Of a stretch of 64,000 nt of DNA, positions 37,958 through 47,259 are shown piece by piece. Origin of the DNA: Candidimonas sp. SYP-B2681 (GTDB taxonomy: Bacteria > Pseudomonadota > Gammaproteobacteria > Burkholderiales > Burkholderiaceae_B); NCBI RefSeq assembly GCF_003971065.1, contig NZ_RYDV01000002.1:434001-498000 (forward strand), read 5' to 3'. Numbering within the stretch: the first letter of the stretch is position 1; every line of letters starts with the position of its first letter. The translations under genes and the position numbers were made by a program. The notes under the pieces are model-generated. The model was not told the DNA's origin. It ran no database searches and saw nothing but the letters and a program-made list of their open reading frames with translations.

Positions 37958-38953
37958 TTGATACATACCAAGAAATTAAAACAACCCCTGGCTGCAATGG
38001 CCTGTGTACTTGGCCTTGCCGTATATGCTGGACCGGCTTCGGCACAAGAAGGAGCGTACCCAAACCGACCCATCAAGCTGATTGTTTCAGCTGCCCCGGG
38101 CGGAACCACTGATATTACCGCCCGCATGATCGCCGACCCGCTTGGAAAGGCATTGGGCCAGAGCGTGGTGGTCGAAAACCGGCCGGGCGGAGCAGGCAGC
38201 ATCGCAGCGCAAATGGTCACCCGCTCGAAGCCAGACGGTTACACGCTGCTTTTGCAGTATTCTGGCTACCAGGTCATTACGCCGCTGATCACTCCCAATC
38301 TGAACTGGGATCCGGTTAAAGATTTCACACCGATTGCTAATGTCCTGTCCGCGCCCCAAGTGCTGGTCGTGCGCTCCAGTTTGCCCTTCAAGACGCTTAA
38401 GCAACTTGTCGACGCCGACAAGAAGGATCCCGGCAAGTTGAATTATGCGTCGTCCGGGGTGGGATCGTTGCAGCAGGTGTCGACCGAACTCCTCAATCAA
38501 ATGGCGGGGACACGGCTCATGCATATTCCCTATAACGGGACCGGTCCGGCAATGAATGACCTGCTGGGCGGATCGGTGGACATGACCATGACGACTCCGC
38601 CACCGTTATTGCCGCACATCGCCGCCGGCAAATTGACGCCCTTGGTGGTAACCGGAAAAAATCGTCTTCCGACCCTGCCTGACGTGCCAACCGCGGCTGA
38701 AGCGGGCTATCCCGATCTGCTGGTTTCATCGTGGTTCGCTATTTACGGGCCAGCTGGCGTTCCTACCGACATCGTTAACAAGCTCGCCAGCGAAGTAGAG
38801 AAGATCATGAAAACGCCGGCCTTCCGTGAGAAAGCGCAAACCTTGGGCGCAGAAGCGCAATTCATGGGACCTGCTGAACTGGGCGACTATACGAAGCAAG
38901 AACTAGCTCGTTGGGAAAAGGTTGTGAAGGCAGCAAAGATCAGTATGCAGTAG
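37958..38953 (+). CDS. Bug/TctC-family periplasmic receptor
   Basis: The product is 331 aa, starting at TTG with a good Shine-Dalgarno (GAGGAG) upstream. A signal peptide (ending ASAQ) is followed by the Bug fold: YPNRPIKLIVSAAPGGTTDITARMIAD, VVVENRPGGAGSIAA, then INYA/LNYASSGVGS-like strings. These receptors bind carboxylates for tripartite tricarboxylate transporters or sensing. No TctA/TctB membrane genes are adjacent, which is usual for orphan Bug receptors in Alcaligenaceae. It probably belongs to the CoA-transferase/lyase unit. Confidence 0.9.
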   Translation: MIHTKKLKQPLAAMACVLGLAVYAGPASAQEGAYPNRPIKLIVSAAPGGTTDITARMIADPLGKALGQSVVVENRPGGAGSIAAQMVTRSKPDGYTLLLQYSGYQVITPLITPNLNWDPVKDFTPIANVLSAPQVLVVRSSLPFKTLKQLVDADKKDPGKLNYASSGVGSLQQVSTELLNQMAGTRLMHIPYNGTGPAMNDLLGGSVDMTMTTPPPLLPHIAAGKLTPLVVTGKNRLPTLPDVPTAAEAGYPDLLVSSWFAIYGPAGVPTDIVNKLASEVEKIMKTPAFREKAQTLGAEAQFMGPAELGDYTKQELARWEKVVKAAKISMQ

Positions 38954-38980
38954 TTTGCAGCCAACAGCGCTGCTGCTCAT

Positions 38981-39021
38981 ACAAACCATCAAGGCGCGAA
39001 TTTCGCGCCTTGATGGTTTGT
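38981..39021. terminator. Perfect 18-bp hairpin between convergent genes
   Basis: 38981-38998 pairs perfectly with 39004-39021 around a 5-nt loop. It lies between the Bug gene and the convergent glycine-zipper gene. It has no T-tract on either strand, so it may work as a bidirectional or 3'-end-stabilising structure. Confidence 0.6.
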
Positions 39022-39050
39022 GGCGGTGCCGCTGATTACAAGCCGCACAG

Positions 39051-39383
39051 TCAGCGGTGACGATGGTGTCGGCGATTATCTCGTTCGCGGTAGTGACGTT
39101 GCTGGACATAACGACGGTCGGAACGCTGATAATTGCCGCTACGATTCCATTTCTGCTGCCGACGATCTTCAGTCAGCACATTACCTAGAATACCGCCCGC
39201 CGCCGCGCCGCCTATCGTTAGCAGCGGATCTCCTTGTGACAATACGGCCCCGGCCGCGGCGCCTAAACCAGCTCCCAGAAGCGTGTTGGTTGTCTTTCTG
39301 TCAGTTGCCATAGCAGGCCCCGATACAGCAATGGCTAAGATGCCGATAACAGCCAAACGGGAAATGTTGCGACGAAAATTCAT
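39051..39383 (-). CDS. Glycine-zipper envelope protein
   Basis: The product is 110 aa. A signal peptide (LAVIGILAIAVSGPAMA) is followed by a glycine-zipper segment, LLGAGLGAAAGAVLSQG plus GGAAAGGILGNVL (about residues 35-68). The C-terminal 40 residues are rich in Arg, Gln and His. Glycine-zipper 2TM proteins usually associate with the outer envelope, often under stress. ATG 39383 has GGAG upstream; the frame is open 28 codons further with nothing family-like. Function is unknown. Confidence 0.75.
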   Translation of the reverse strand: MNFRRNISRLAVIGILAIAVSGPAMATDRKTTNTLLGAGLGAAAGAVLSQGDPLLTIGGAAAGGILGNVLTEDRRQQKWNRSGNYQRSDRRYVQQRHYRERDNRRHHRHR

Positions 39384-39514
39384 AGTGGTGCTCCACTGCT
39401 GCGAGTAATGTTGATGCAGCGTACCGGGTCCAATAGTCGCGTGCAAGCGCCCAACCTCGCTTTGCAATACGTTGAAGTCAGTAGGGTGGCAATGGGATAA
39501 TTACTTACGTACCA

Positions 39515-39529
39515 GTATCAATCTGATAC
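39515..39529. repeat. Short inverted repeat upstream of the flavoprotein gene
   Basis: GTATCA-ATC-TGATAC is a perfect 6-bp inverted repeat with a 3-bp spacer. It lies about 100 bp before the ATG at 39629 and in the 245-bp gap to the divergent glycine-zipper gene. It could be an operator; no regulator is assigned. Confidence 0.35.
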
Positions 39530-39628
39530 AGATGCTGCACAAAGCGATAGCGAAGCCCTGGCCGAAAGTGGACGTTAATATGCTACCGTCGTTTTTTCGG
39601 TCATTATGACCCTTCTTCCTGTCAATCA

Positions 39629-40846
39629 ATGTCTTCCAGTTTCGTAGCAGTAATAGGCGGCGGTCCGGCCGGGCTCATGGCCGCCGAGACGCTCGTCGCA
39701 GCAGGCATGCGCGTCGATGTCTACGACGCGATGCCTTCCGTAGGCCGAAAATTCTTGCTGGCAGGGCGCGGTGGCCTGAATTTGACGCATAGCGAACCGG
39801 ACGCCATGTTCAAGTCCCGGTACGGCTCAACGGCGCCACAGGTCTCCTCGTGGCTTGATCATTTCGATGCCGCGGCTCTGCGCCGGTGGGCCGACGAACT
39901 CGGCGCAGAAACATTTGTGGGTTCATCCGGCCGTGTTTTTCCTAAAGAAATGAAAGCGGCACCGTTACTCAGGGCCTGGCTGCAAAGGCTGCGCGCCCGC
40001 GGTATAACGCTACATGCTCGCCATATCTGGCGCGGCTGGACCGAAGACGGCGCGTTGCGGTTCGACTCTCCGCAAGGACCTGTAAGCCGCAATGCTGACG
40101 CGGTCGTGCTGGCCATGGGTGGAGGAAGCTGGGCGCGGCTTGGTTCAGACGGCGCCTGGCAACGCTTGCTCAAGGAGAAAGGCGTGTCGGTATCCCCTTT
40201 GCTGCCCGCCAATTGCGGTTTTGTGGCCGAGTGGAGTTCTTATTTTGCAGATCGATTTGCCGGTCAGCCGCTCAAATCGATCGCTATGGCGCCACAAGGC
40301 GAATCGACTATGCGTTTGGGTGAATGCATGGTGACGTCTGATGGTCTGGAGGGCGGGCTCGTTTACGCGTGGTCGGCAAACTTGCGCACCACCTTGCTGG
40401 CAAAAGGCGAGGCGACTGCATTTGTCGATTTGCTGCCTGGGCGCGACCTTGCACAGGTTTCGGTTCAGGTGACGTGGCCACGCGGATCGCGCTCATGGTC
40501 CAGTCATCTGAATGGCCGGCTGGGCCTGAATGGCGTCAAGGCGGCACTGTTGCGCGAATGTCTGCCCAAGTCGGTCTTCGATAATCCGCAGGTATTGGCC
40601 GAGTCAATCAAACGCCTGCCGATACGCCTTCGCGGTATGCGGCCGCTAGACGAAGCTATCAGTACGGCCGGTGGCGTGCACTTCGACAACTTGGACGAAA
40701 ATCTAATGTTACGCGGTCTACCGGGCGTGTTCTGCGCCGGTGAAATGCTCGACTGGGAAGCCCCGACCGGCGGCTATCTGCTGACTGCCAGTTTCGCAAG
40801 TGGGCGAGCGGCGGGCGAGGGCGTACGGCGTTGGCTGGCCGTTTAG
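39629..40846 (+). CDS. HI0933-like FAD/NAD(P)-dependent oxidoreductase
   Basis: The product is 405 aa. It has the N-terminal dinucleotide motif (VIGGGPAGLMAAETL), the family strings GRKFLLAGRGGLNLTHSE and VVLAMGGGSWARLGSDG, and ends GGYLLTASFASGRAAGEG. This matches the HI0933/BaiN-like flavoproteins, of mostly unknown substrate. It overlaps the convergent FUSC gene by four bases at their stops. Confidence 0.85.
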   Translation: MSSSFVAVIGGGPAGLMAAETLVAAGMRVDVYDAMPSVGRKFLLAGRGGLNLTHSEPDAMFKSRYGSTAPQVSSWLDHFDAAALRRWADELGAETFVGSSGRVFPKEMKAAPLLRAWLQRLRARGITLHARHIWRGWTEDGALRFDSPQGPVSRNADAVVLAMGGGSWARLGSDGAWQRLLKEKGVSVSPLLPANCGFVAEWSSYFADRFAGQPLKSIAMAPQGESTMRLGECMVTSDGLEGGLVYAWSANLRTTLLAKGEATAFVDLLPGRDLAQVSVQVTWPRGSRSWSSHLNGRLGLNGVKAALLRECLPKSVFDNPQVLAESIKRLPIRLRGMRPLDEAISTAGGVHFDNLDENLMLRGLPGVFCAGEMLDWEAPTGGYLLTASFASGRAAGEGVRRWLAV

Positions 40847-42018
40847 TGCCTGGCCTCAATTTTTTTGCGGCGCCTCGCCAAATATTCGCGATCGTCCATG
40901 GTCGAAAAAATGACGGCTAGACCGATACCCAATGCCGCGCCGACCACCGTGTCCACTACGCGTTCTACCGGCATATTGCCACCCGACACGGGTGCTGCAA
41001 GATGAGTCATAAGAAGCGCCATCGGGGTTATCGTAATCTGGCCCAGGGCATAGTTGTAGCCGATGATTATTTCGGTAATGAACTGGAATATCACTATGGC
41101 GGCGACCAGTACCCAGAAGGGCGGGTCTTGCACCAGGATGGCCCAAACTATGCAGGCTCCCACTACCGTCCCTGCCATACGCTGCAAGGAACGGTTCATG
41201 GTTATATGCAGATGTCCTCCTTGCATGACAGCCGTTGCACCGATGGCGGCCCACGCCGGGTAATGCCATCCGGCCCAATAGGCGACCAGTGCGGCAAGGG
41301 CCGCGCCAATTGTGATGCGGCCGGCAGCGATTAACTGATGCTTGAACGGCGGCCTATTGCCCGATTGGCCGGCGATGACCACGGCCTGACTGCGCCATCG
41401 ATCGGTAAGCATGCAAACCAGCCAGGCCACGAGTGCTCCACATCCGGTGGCCAGTGTTCGTTCAAGGACCGTGCTCCATGAATCGACGGGGCCAAGCACC
41501 GCACCAACAGCGAAAACAAATATCACTGCGCCGGGGCCACCGAGGCGCCAGTGCGATACCGCAATTGTGTAGATCCCCGCGAATAAAGCCAGCACCAGAA
41601 CCATCATGCCTGCCGTTGCACCGCCGAGGGATATTAATGAGGGGATAAGCACGCCTGCCGTCAATAAGATGCCGCAAATGAACACCACTTGGCGACGGCG
41701 CGGAACGGATGCGTAGCGCCCGAATAGGGCAGCCAACGCGCCTAAAGCGGGAAAGGCCACGAGATGTGGCCATGGCGACAGGTGAGTGACGACAAGCGCA
41801 ATCAGTATGCTCAGCGCAGCCTGCACGCCCGCGATCGTGGCATTCTTGATCGATGGCGGTGGTGCGACCACCATGCTTTCTTGCAATTGCTTGACAGTCA
41901 GAAGATGCCTGGCTGACCTGCCACGGGTCGCTTTAATGTGCCTATTAATATGCTTGCTGCCGTTTGCGGAAGCGGAAGCGGAAGACTGCTGGGGCGGGTT
42001 GTTTTCTTTGGTAGGCAT
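40843..42018 (-). CDS. FUSC-family inner-membrane protein
   Basis: The product is 391 aa. A polar N-terminus of about 60 residues is followed by two blocks of hydrophobic helices, about ten in total. The second block contains HYPAWAAIGATAVMQGGHLHITMNRSLQRMAGTVVG, the typical FUSC (fusaric-acid-resistance-like) signature. The family includes aromatic-acid efflux components. There is no membrane-fusion or outer-membrane partner next to it, so its substrate is unknown. Confidence 0.78.
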   Translation of the reverse strand: MPTKENNPPQQSSASASANGSKHINRHIKATRGRSARHLLTVKQLQESMVVAPPPSIKNATIAGVQAALSILIALVVTHLSPWPHLVAFPALGALAALFGRYASVPRRRQVVFICGILLTAGVLIPSLISLGGATAGMMVLVLALFAGIYTIAVSHWRLGGPGAVIFVFAVGAVLGPVDSWSTVLERTLATGCGALVAWLVCMLTDRWRSQAVVIAGQSGNRPPFKHQLIAAGRITIGAALAALVAYWAGWHYPAWAAIGATAVMQGGHLHITMNRSLQRMAGTVVGACIVWAILVQDPPFWVLVAAIVIFQFITEIIIGYNYALGQITITPMALLMTHLAAPVSGGNMPVERVVDTVVGAALGIGLAVIFSTMDDREYLARRRKKIEARH

Positions 42019-42084
42019 GGGGGTATTCTGATGTCCTGCATAGTCGCTTCATGATACCCCGCTCGCTCTTAAAATGCGCGCGAT

Positions 42085-42933
42085 CTACTCGCTAAACAGT
42101 AGGGAAACGCCATACGTCTGGCTGGCGGAGACCAATATTGCCTTGGTTCCGTGCTGGACAAAAGGAACTTCGCCTTCCAGCATAGCGTGCTTTGCTGATG
42201 CAATTGACCGTGTCTTCAAAGACAGTGCCACCTTGCGATCTGAACCGTCTTCGCCCAGTGTTATCTCGTTGCCGAACTGCGCGCGCGCTGCCTCAAGCGT
42301 CAGATAGTCGATAGAGGCTTGCCCCGCCCTCAAGCGCCTTCCACCTTCGATACGTTGCACTGCAGCGTCTCCAAAAACGCGTGCTAGTAGATCAATAGCC
42401 GACTCAGGATCGCTTGAAGCAATCACTGCCCGAATTATTTTGTGCGCGCCATTGGCATGTTGCTGCCATGATGCGCGCCAGACCAGGTCTGGATCCAGGT
42501 GCTGGCAAAAGAATATGCGTCCACTGGGCACTGTCACTGGATCCAGATGCAAGATACGAAAACGAGCGTCTTTCAAGGAGCCGTCAGGCAATTCGACGGG
42601 TCGGTGGAAAGCCTGTGGCGCGCCCAGCAATGCTACGCCACGCTGGCTTAGTTCAGTAAATAGCGCGTCGGCATCTTGGGTTTTAAAGACCAATCCGGCT
42701 AAGCCTTGGTGCTTACCCCATAAGCCGGCTGCGCGCGAGGCGTTCTGAAGTTCATAGCCCAACAGCTCAAGATAATCGTTATCGAGTACGGCTAGATGGT
42801 TACTTGATCCCAAGGAGTGATGGCCGCGAGGCGTAAGAGTAAAGCCCAAGCGACGGTACTGTTCAGCTGCCTGATCTAGACTTGCGTCAACATTGATAAG
42901 AACATGGTCAACACGAGGGCTGGAAAGCGACAT
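42085..42933 (-). CDS. VOC-superfamily (glyoxalase-like) protein
   Basis: The product is 282 aa. The N-terminal VDHVLINVDASLDQAAEQYRRLGF and HHSLGSSNHLAVLDNDYLELLG blocks are typical of glyoxalase-like VOC domains, with a candidate metal ligand His in each. A second, weaker repeat follows. The reaction is unknown, and the neighbours on either side give no strong functional hint. Confidence 0.8.
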   Translation of the reverse strand: MSLSSPRVDHVLINVDASLDQAAEQYRRLGFTLTPRGHHSLGSSNHLAVLDNDYLELLGYELQNASRAAGLWGKHQGLAGLVFKTQDADALFTELSQRGVALLGAPQAFHRPVELPDGSLKDARFRILHLDPVTVPSGRIFFCQHLDPDLVWRASWQQHANGAHKIIRAVIASSDPESAIDLLARVFGDAAVQRIEGGRRLRAGQASIDYLTLEAARAQFGNEITLGEDGSDRKVALSLKTRSIASAKHAMLEGEVPFVQHGTKAILVSASQTYGVSLLFSE

Positions 42934-43213
42934 GTAGGCTCCTGAATATAGTTCGATAGGCGGTTCAGGTGTTTACCATGCTGAGTGAATGTTTGCCTAG
43001 TTGCGTCGGTATTAATGCAGGGAACATAAAGTGCTATCCGTTCGGAGGCGTCTTGCGTTTTTTATATTGTTTCGCTCGGGATGAGATTTTTTCCTGAAGG
43101 AATGAGCTGTTTCGCTACGCCGTTGATCAGTTGACCTTGTATAGTATGAATCGTTAGAAATTCCGGGCCGCAGTAAGTTTCCACTATTTGCAGTGTCTAT
43201 TTGGGACTATGTG

Positions 43214-45040
43214 ATGGCTCAAGCTGACGCGCCTTACCCCCCGATTGACGACTATGGCTTTATTAGCGATTGTCATTGCACGGCCCTGGTCTCGCGCGGC
43301 GGCTCGGTGGATTGGAGTTGTATGCCGCGGGTCGACTCGGACAGCTGTTTCGGTCGTCTGCTCGATTGGGAGCGTGGGGGCTTTTGTTCGATTGCGCCTG
43401 CCGAGGTCACTTTTACGACGTCTCGGCGATATCTTCCTGAAACGATGATTTTGGAGACCACTTTTCAGTGCCAAACCGGCGAGGCACGGCTGATCGACTA
43501 TTTCGCGATGGATCCGCAGGCTGCAGAGCAGGCACGGTACGAAATGATTCGAATCGTGGAAGGGATATCGGGACACATACCCATTCGTCTGACGGTCTGT
43601 CCACGCTTTGACTTTGGTGAAATCCTGCCGATGATCCAGCAGAAAGGGCAGGGTTTTTATACCGCGATAGGCAGTAATAAGGCGCTAATCATTCGCGCCG
43701 ACTTTGACCTCGACATGTGCGAGCGACACGATCTGGTGGCAGCCTTTACGATCCAAGAGGGAGAACGGCGCCGGTTGTCGATTAATTTCGAAGAGCCTGA
43801 ACGGGTGGAGCGCGCGGATGCGCGACCGAACCTGGCAGCCGAAGTGGACAAGAGTTTTCAATGCACACAAGATTGGTGGCGGCGATGGTCGGGGCGCATG
43901 AATGAGCCGCATTGCCTGGACCCGCACAGCTTGCGATCAGCGATAGTATTGAAAGCATTGACATTCGAACGCACCGGCGCAATCGTCGCGGCGTGCACCA
44001 CGTCGCTGCCTGAGTGGATCGGGGAGTCCCGCAACTGGGACTATCGTTACAGCTGGGTGCGCGACTCGGTCTTTACTGTACGAGCGCTATCCGCTGTCGG
44101 GTACGGCGACGAGGCGGAGCGCTTTCTCGCCTTCATCTTGCGGGCATCTGCAGGCAGTGCCCAACAACTCCAGATCATGTACGGCGTCGACGGCAAACGC
44201 CGGCTTACCGAAGTTGAGCTCCATTGGCTCGACGGCTACCGGCAGTCGCGGCCGGTTCGCATTGGCAATTCCGCCTCGGATCAGAAGCAGCTTGACACCT
44301 ATGGCGACATCATGGAACTGGCCGTTATGTGGCACGCAAGTGGTCACGAAATTGACGCGGATTATTGCGATTTTCTGATCGATGTCGTCAACACCGCTTG
44401 CGAAAAATGGAAGGATGCCGATCACGGGATCTGGGAACTTCGTAGCGGCCCGCGCCATCACGTCCATTCCAAGGCGATGTGTTGGCTGGCGCTTCAGGAT
44501 GGCATCACGCTTGCCGAAGCCGGCGCATTTGACGCGCCGCTCGACCGATGGCGGCAAGAGGCCTCGGCGATTCGCAACTCGATAGAGCACCATGGCTACG
44601 ACGAAACGCACGGCGTGTTTATTCAAGCTTACGACTGCCCCGTTTTGGACTCGTCTTTACTGCTGCTGCCACGTATGGGCTTTGTCGCCTACGACGACCC
44701 CCGCATGGTTCGGACCGCCCAGGCAATTTGTCAGGGCCTCGATCAGAACGGTATGTTGTTGCGTTACGAAGCATCCGATGGTTTGCGCGGGCCTGAGGGC
44801 GTATTCATTCCTTGCACTTTTTGGCTGGTTAGCTGCCTGGCCCGCCAGGGTCGCATACAGCAGGCATGGGATTACTATCGGCGCGCCCTCGAATGCGCCA
44901 ATGACCTTGGGCTATTTTCAGAGGAGTCGGACCCAGCAACTTGTCAGATGCTGGGTAATTTTCCGCAAGGCTTGACGCACATTTCGCAAATCATGGCGCG
45001 GCTCGCACTCAATAGTACAGGGACAAAGCCAGCCGCGTGA
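43214..45040 (+). CDS. Glycoside hydrolase family 15 protein
   Basis: The product is 608 aa. It begins YPPIDDYGFISDCHCTALVSRGGSVDW, an N-terminal beta domain typical of bacterial GH15 proteins, followed by the (alpha/alpha)6 barrel with ESRNWDYRYSWVRDSVF. Family members include trehalases and glucoamylases; no signal peptide is seen, so it acts inside the cell. ATG 43214 has GGGA seven bases upstream; a GTG at 43193 would add seven residues. No trehalose or glycogen genes are beside it. Confidence 0.88.
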   Translation: MAQADAPYPPIDDYGFISDCHCTALVSRGGSVDWSCMPRVDSDSCFGRLLDWERGGFCSIAPAEVTFTTSRRYLPETMILETTFQCQTGEARLIDYFAMDPQAAEQARYEMIRIVEGISGHIPIRLTVCPRFDFGEILPMIQQKGQGFYTAIGSNKALIIRADFDLDMCERHDLVAAFTIQEGERRRLSINFEEPERVERADARPNLAAEVDKSFQCTQDWWRRWSGRMNEPHCLDPHSLRSAIVLKALTFERTGAIVAACTTSLPEWIGESRNWDYRYSWVRDSVFTVRALSAVGYGDEAERFLAFILRASAGSAQQLQIMYGVDGKRRLTEVELHWLDGYRQSRPVRIGNSASDQKQLDTYGDIMELAVMWHASGHEIDADYCDFLIDVVNTACEKWKDADHGIWELRSGPRHHVHSKAMCWLALQDGITLAEAGAFDAPLDRWRQEASAIRNSIEHHGYDETHGVFIQAYDCPVLDSSLLLLPRMGFVAYDDPRMVRTAQAICQGLDQNGMLLRYEASDGLRGPEGVFIPCTFWLVSCLARQGRIQQAWDYYRRALECANDLGLFSEESDPATCQMLGNFPQGLTHISQIMARLALNSTGTKPAA

Positions 45041-45202
45041 AAATACGGCGGCCTGAGCGCCGCTCACCGCTGCGCTTGTTCTGTTGTTATATGCCTTCGG
45101 CAAGCGCATCCCTTTCGTACGAATTAAAGTCGCAGAGCGGCGAGCCGGGCCGCAGTCAGTATGGCCGGGAAGGTTCGATCCGGCAAAAGCGCTCTGTTTT
45201 CA

Positions 45203-46096
45203 TCAGGGCGTTGCCAATATTTTGCGCACCATCCCGGCAAACACTTCGGCCAGCCGGGACGGAGCCCGTTGGGGTGGAAAGACAAGATACATATCCACCG
45301 GGATCCGTGGATGAAAAGTAAGTATGTTTAATTGACTTGCGAAGACATCGGCAACGTATTCGTTCACGATGCCCACGCCGTTCGTGCGTGCCGCCATAGA
45401 GCAGATTGTCGATGCATAGGTGGTTTCGATCTGACCCGACGCCTCGACGCCATGCTGCGACATCAGGTTATGCAATGAGATTGCGAGCTCATCGTCCGAG
45501 TCCAGGGTGAGTAGCAAGGTCCCATGCAGGTCTTGCACATGAATCTCTTTCTTTTTCGCCAAAACGTGGTTTTGATTGGTGACGCACACGGCGCCGCTTT
45601 GATGAACACGCTCTTCATGAAATGACCTGTCAGCCAAAGCCACCGTGCTAAGCGCCAGATCGAATGTGCCATGTAGCAGGCCATCGCGTAGATAATGGCT
45701 TCCCAGCGTTTGTATGTTGACCCTGATATCGGGATGTTTCAAGGCAAACTCGCTGATGGCCGCCGGTACGACGCCCAGGCCCAGCGACGGCGTGCACCCT
45801 ATTCGCAGCGTGCCGTTGCCTGACCGGCGTAACGCATCCACTTTGGTCTCGATGCTTTCCAGTCCAAGGAAATGTCGCTGGACGGTATCGAAAAGCTCAT
45901 GCGCTTCCGCCGTGGGCCTCAATCTGCCATTTTTTATATCGAATAGCCTGATGCCGGTTGCAGATTGAACTTGGCCGATCAGGCGGCTCACGGATGGCTG
46001 TGTGGTGTGCAACATGCGCGCCGCACTGGTAGTTGTGCCCGTAAGCATGACCGCCCGGAACGCTTCGACCTGTTTAAAGTTAAGAGGGCGGCTCAT
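45203..46096 (-). CDS. LysR-family transcriptional regulator
   Basis: The product is 297 aa. The HTH is clear (LNFKQVEAFRAVMLTGTTTSAARMLHTTQPSVSRLIGQVQ), followed by a LysR effector domain with LRIGCTPSLGLGVVP. It is divergent from the Bug gene at 46267, the usual arrangement for a regulator and its target. The shared 170-bp gap holds the promoters. ATG 46096 is chosen over an upstream Met seven codons away. Confidence 0.88.
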   Translation of the reverse strand: MSRPLNFKQVEAFRAVMLTGTTTSAARMLHTTQPSVSRLIGQVQSATGIRLFDIKNGRLRPTAEAHELFDTVQRHFLGLESIETKVDALRRSGNGTLRIGCTPSLGLGVVPAAISEFALKHPDIRVNIQTLGSHYLRDGLLHGTFDLALSTVALADRSFHEERVHQSGAVCVTNQNHVLAKKKEIHVQDLHGTLLLTLDSDDELAISLHNLMSQHGVEASGQIETTYASTICSMAARTNGVGIVNEYVADVFASQLNILTFHPRIPVDMYLVFPPQRAPSRLAEVFAGMVRKILATP

Positions 46097-46266
46097 ACGT
46101 ATTTGTGTAGGTAACAAGGAGTCAGGCGTAAAGGGTATATCAGTTCTGCATAGTCTGCATAAAAAATAGCATTTTCATGAATTGGCTAGCCTCCTTACAC
46201 TTTGATGAATCCGGTGGCGTCTTGGCCGGATCACATATTCCCTCATGCTCTCGTGAAAGGTAGCCC

Positions 46267-47259
46267 ATGAAATTATCATCGAACTGGTTCAAGACAAGCC
46301 ATTTGGCAGCGCTCACTGTCTCTCTTTGCGCTGTTGCGCCGCACGCCATGGCGCAGGAGAACTATCCCTCCAAGCCAATCCGTATCGTGGTTCCCTTCAC
46401 GGCGGGCGGCAGTTCCGACATCCAGGGCCGGCTTATCGCCGATTACCTGGGCAAGCTCTACAACCAATCGGTCGTGGTGGAGAACAAGCCCGGCGCCGGC
46501 GGGCACATTGGCGGCCGATACGTCGCAGACTCTGGCCCCAATGGCTACACATTGCTGCTTGGATCAATCGGACTGCATGCCACTTACGGTGTGTATCCCA
46601 CGCTTAGTTATAAACCCGGCACAGACCTCAAGCCCATCACTATCGTTGCCCAGATGCCGCACGTAGTGGTTGCGCCGCCCAATCTGCCCGCCAATTCGCT
46701 AAGCGAGCTGACGAAACTTGCTAAGGACAAGCCCGGTACTATCCATTTCGGTTCCGCCGGCGTCGGTTCTTCGGTGCACATGATTGGCGAGCTGTACAAA
46801 ATGGAATCAGGTGCGCCCATCGTTCATGTTCCCTACAAAGGCAGTTCGGCAGCACTGAACGACCTCATGGGTGAGCAGATCCAGCTATTGTTCGAAAACG
46901 TTCCGACCGTCATTTCATACGTGCAGACTGGTAGGCTTAAAGCGCTGGCCATCACCGGGGACGCGCGCGAGTCACAGCTGCCCAATGTGCCGACGGCGAA
47001 AGAAGGGGGCTTGCCCGGGTTGGAAGTGATGTCCTTCACCACGCTGGTAGCAAGCAAAGACGTACCGGACGCGTTGGTGGAAAAAATCAATAAAGACTTG
47101 CAGAAAATCTATGCCAATCCAGATTTTCGCAAGGGCTTGGAAAAGCTCGGGATGACGCCCGTGGGCAATTCGCCCGCCGAAGCCAAGGCTTATATCGACA
47201 AAGAGAAAGCCCGCTGGGATAACGTTATCAGTGTCGCCAAGATCACTGTAGGATCGTGA
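46267..47259 (+). CDS. Bug/TctC-family periplasmic receptor
   Basis: The product is 330 aa. The signal peptide ends PHAMAQ, then ENYPSKPIRIVVPFTAGGSSDIQGRLIADYLG and VVVENKPGAGGHIGG, the Bug-family N-terminal signature. It should capture a small carboxylate in the periplasm. It shares one base with the following beta-propeller gene (TGATG), so the two are translated together. No tctA/tctB genes are nearby. Confidence 0.92.
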   Translation: MKLSSNWFKTSHLAALTVSLCAVAPHAMAQENYPSKPIRIVVPFTAGGSSDIQGRLIADYLGKLYNQSVVVENKPGAGGHIGGRYVADSGPNGYTLLLGSIGLHATYGVYPTLSYKPGTDLKPITIVAQMPHVVVAPPNLPANSLSELTKLAKDKPGTIHFGSAGVGSSVHMIGELYKMESGAPIVHVPYKGSSAALNDLMGEQIQLLFENVPTVISYVQTGRLKALAITGDARESQLPNVPTAKEGGLPGLEVMSFTTLVASKDVPDALVEKINKDLQKIYANPDFRKGLEKLGMTPVGNSPAEAKAYIDKEKARWDNVISVAKITVGS

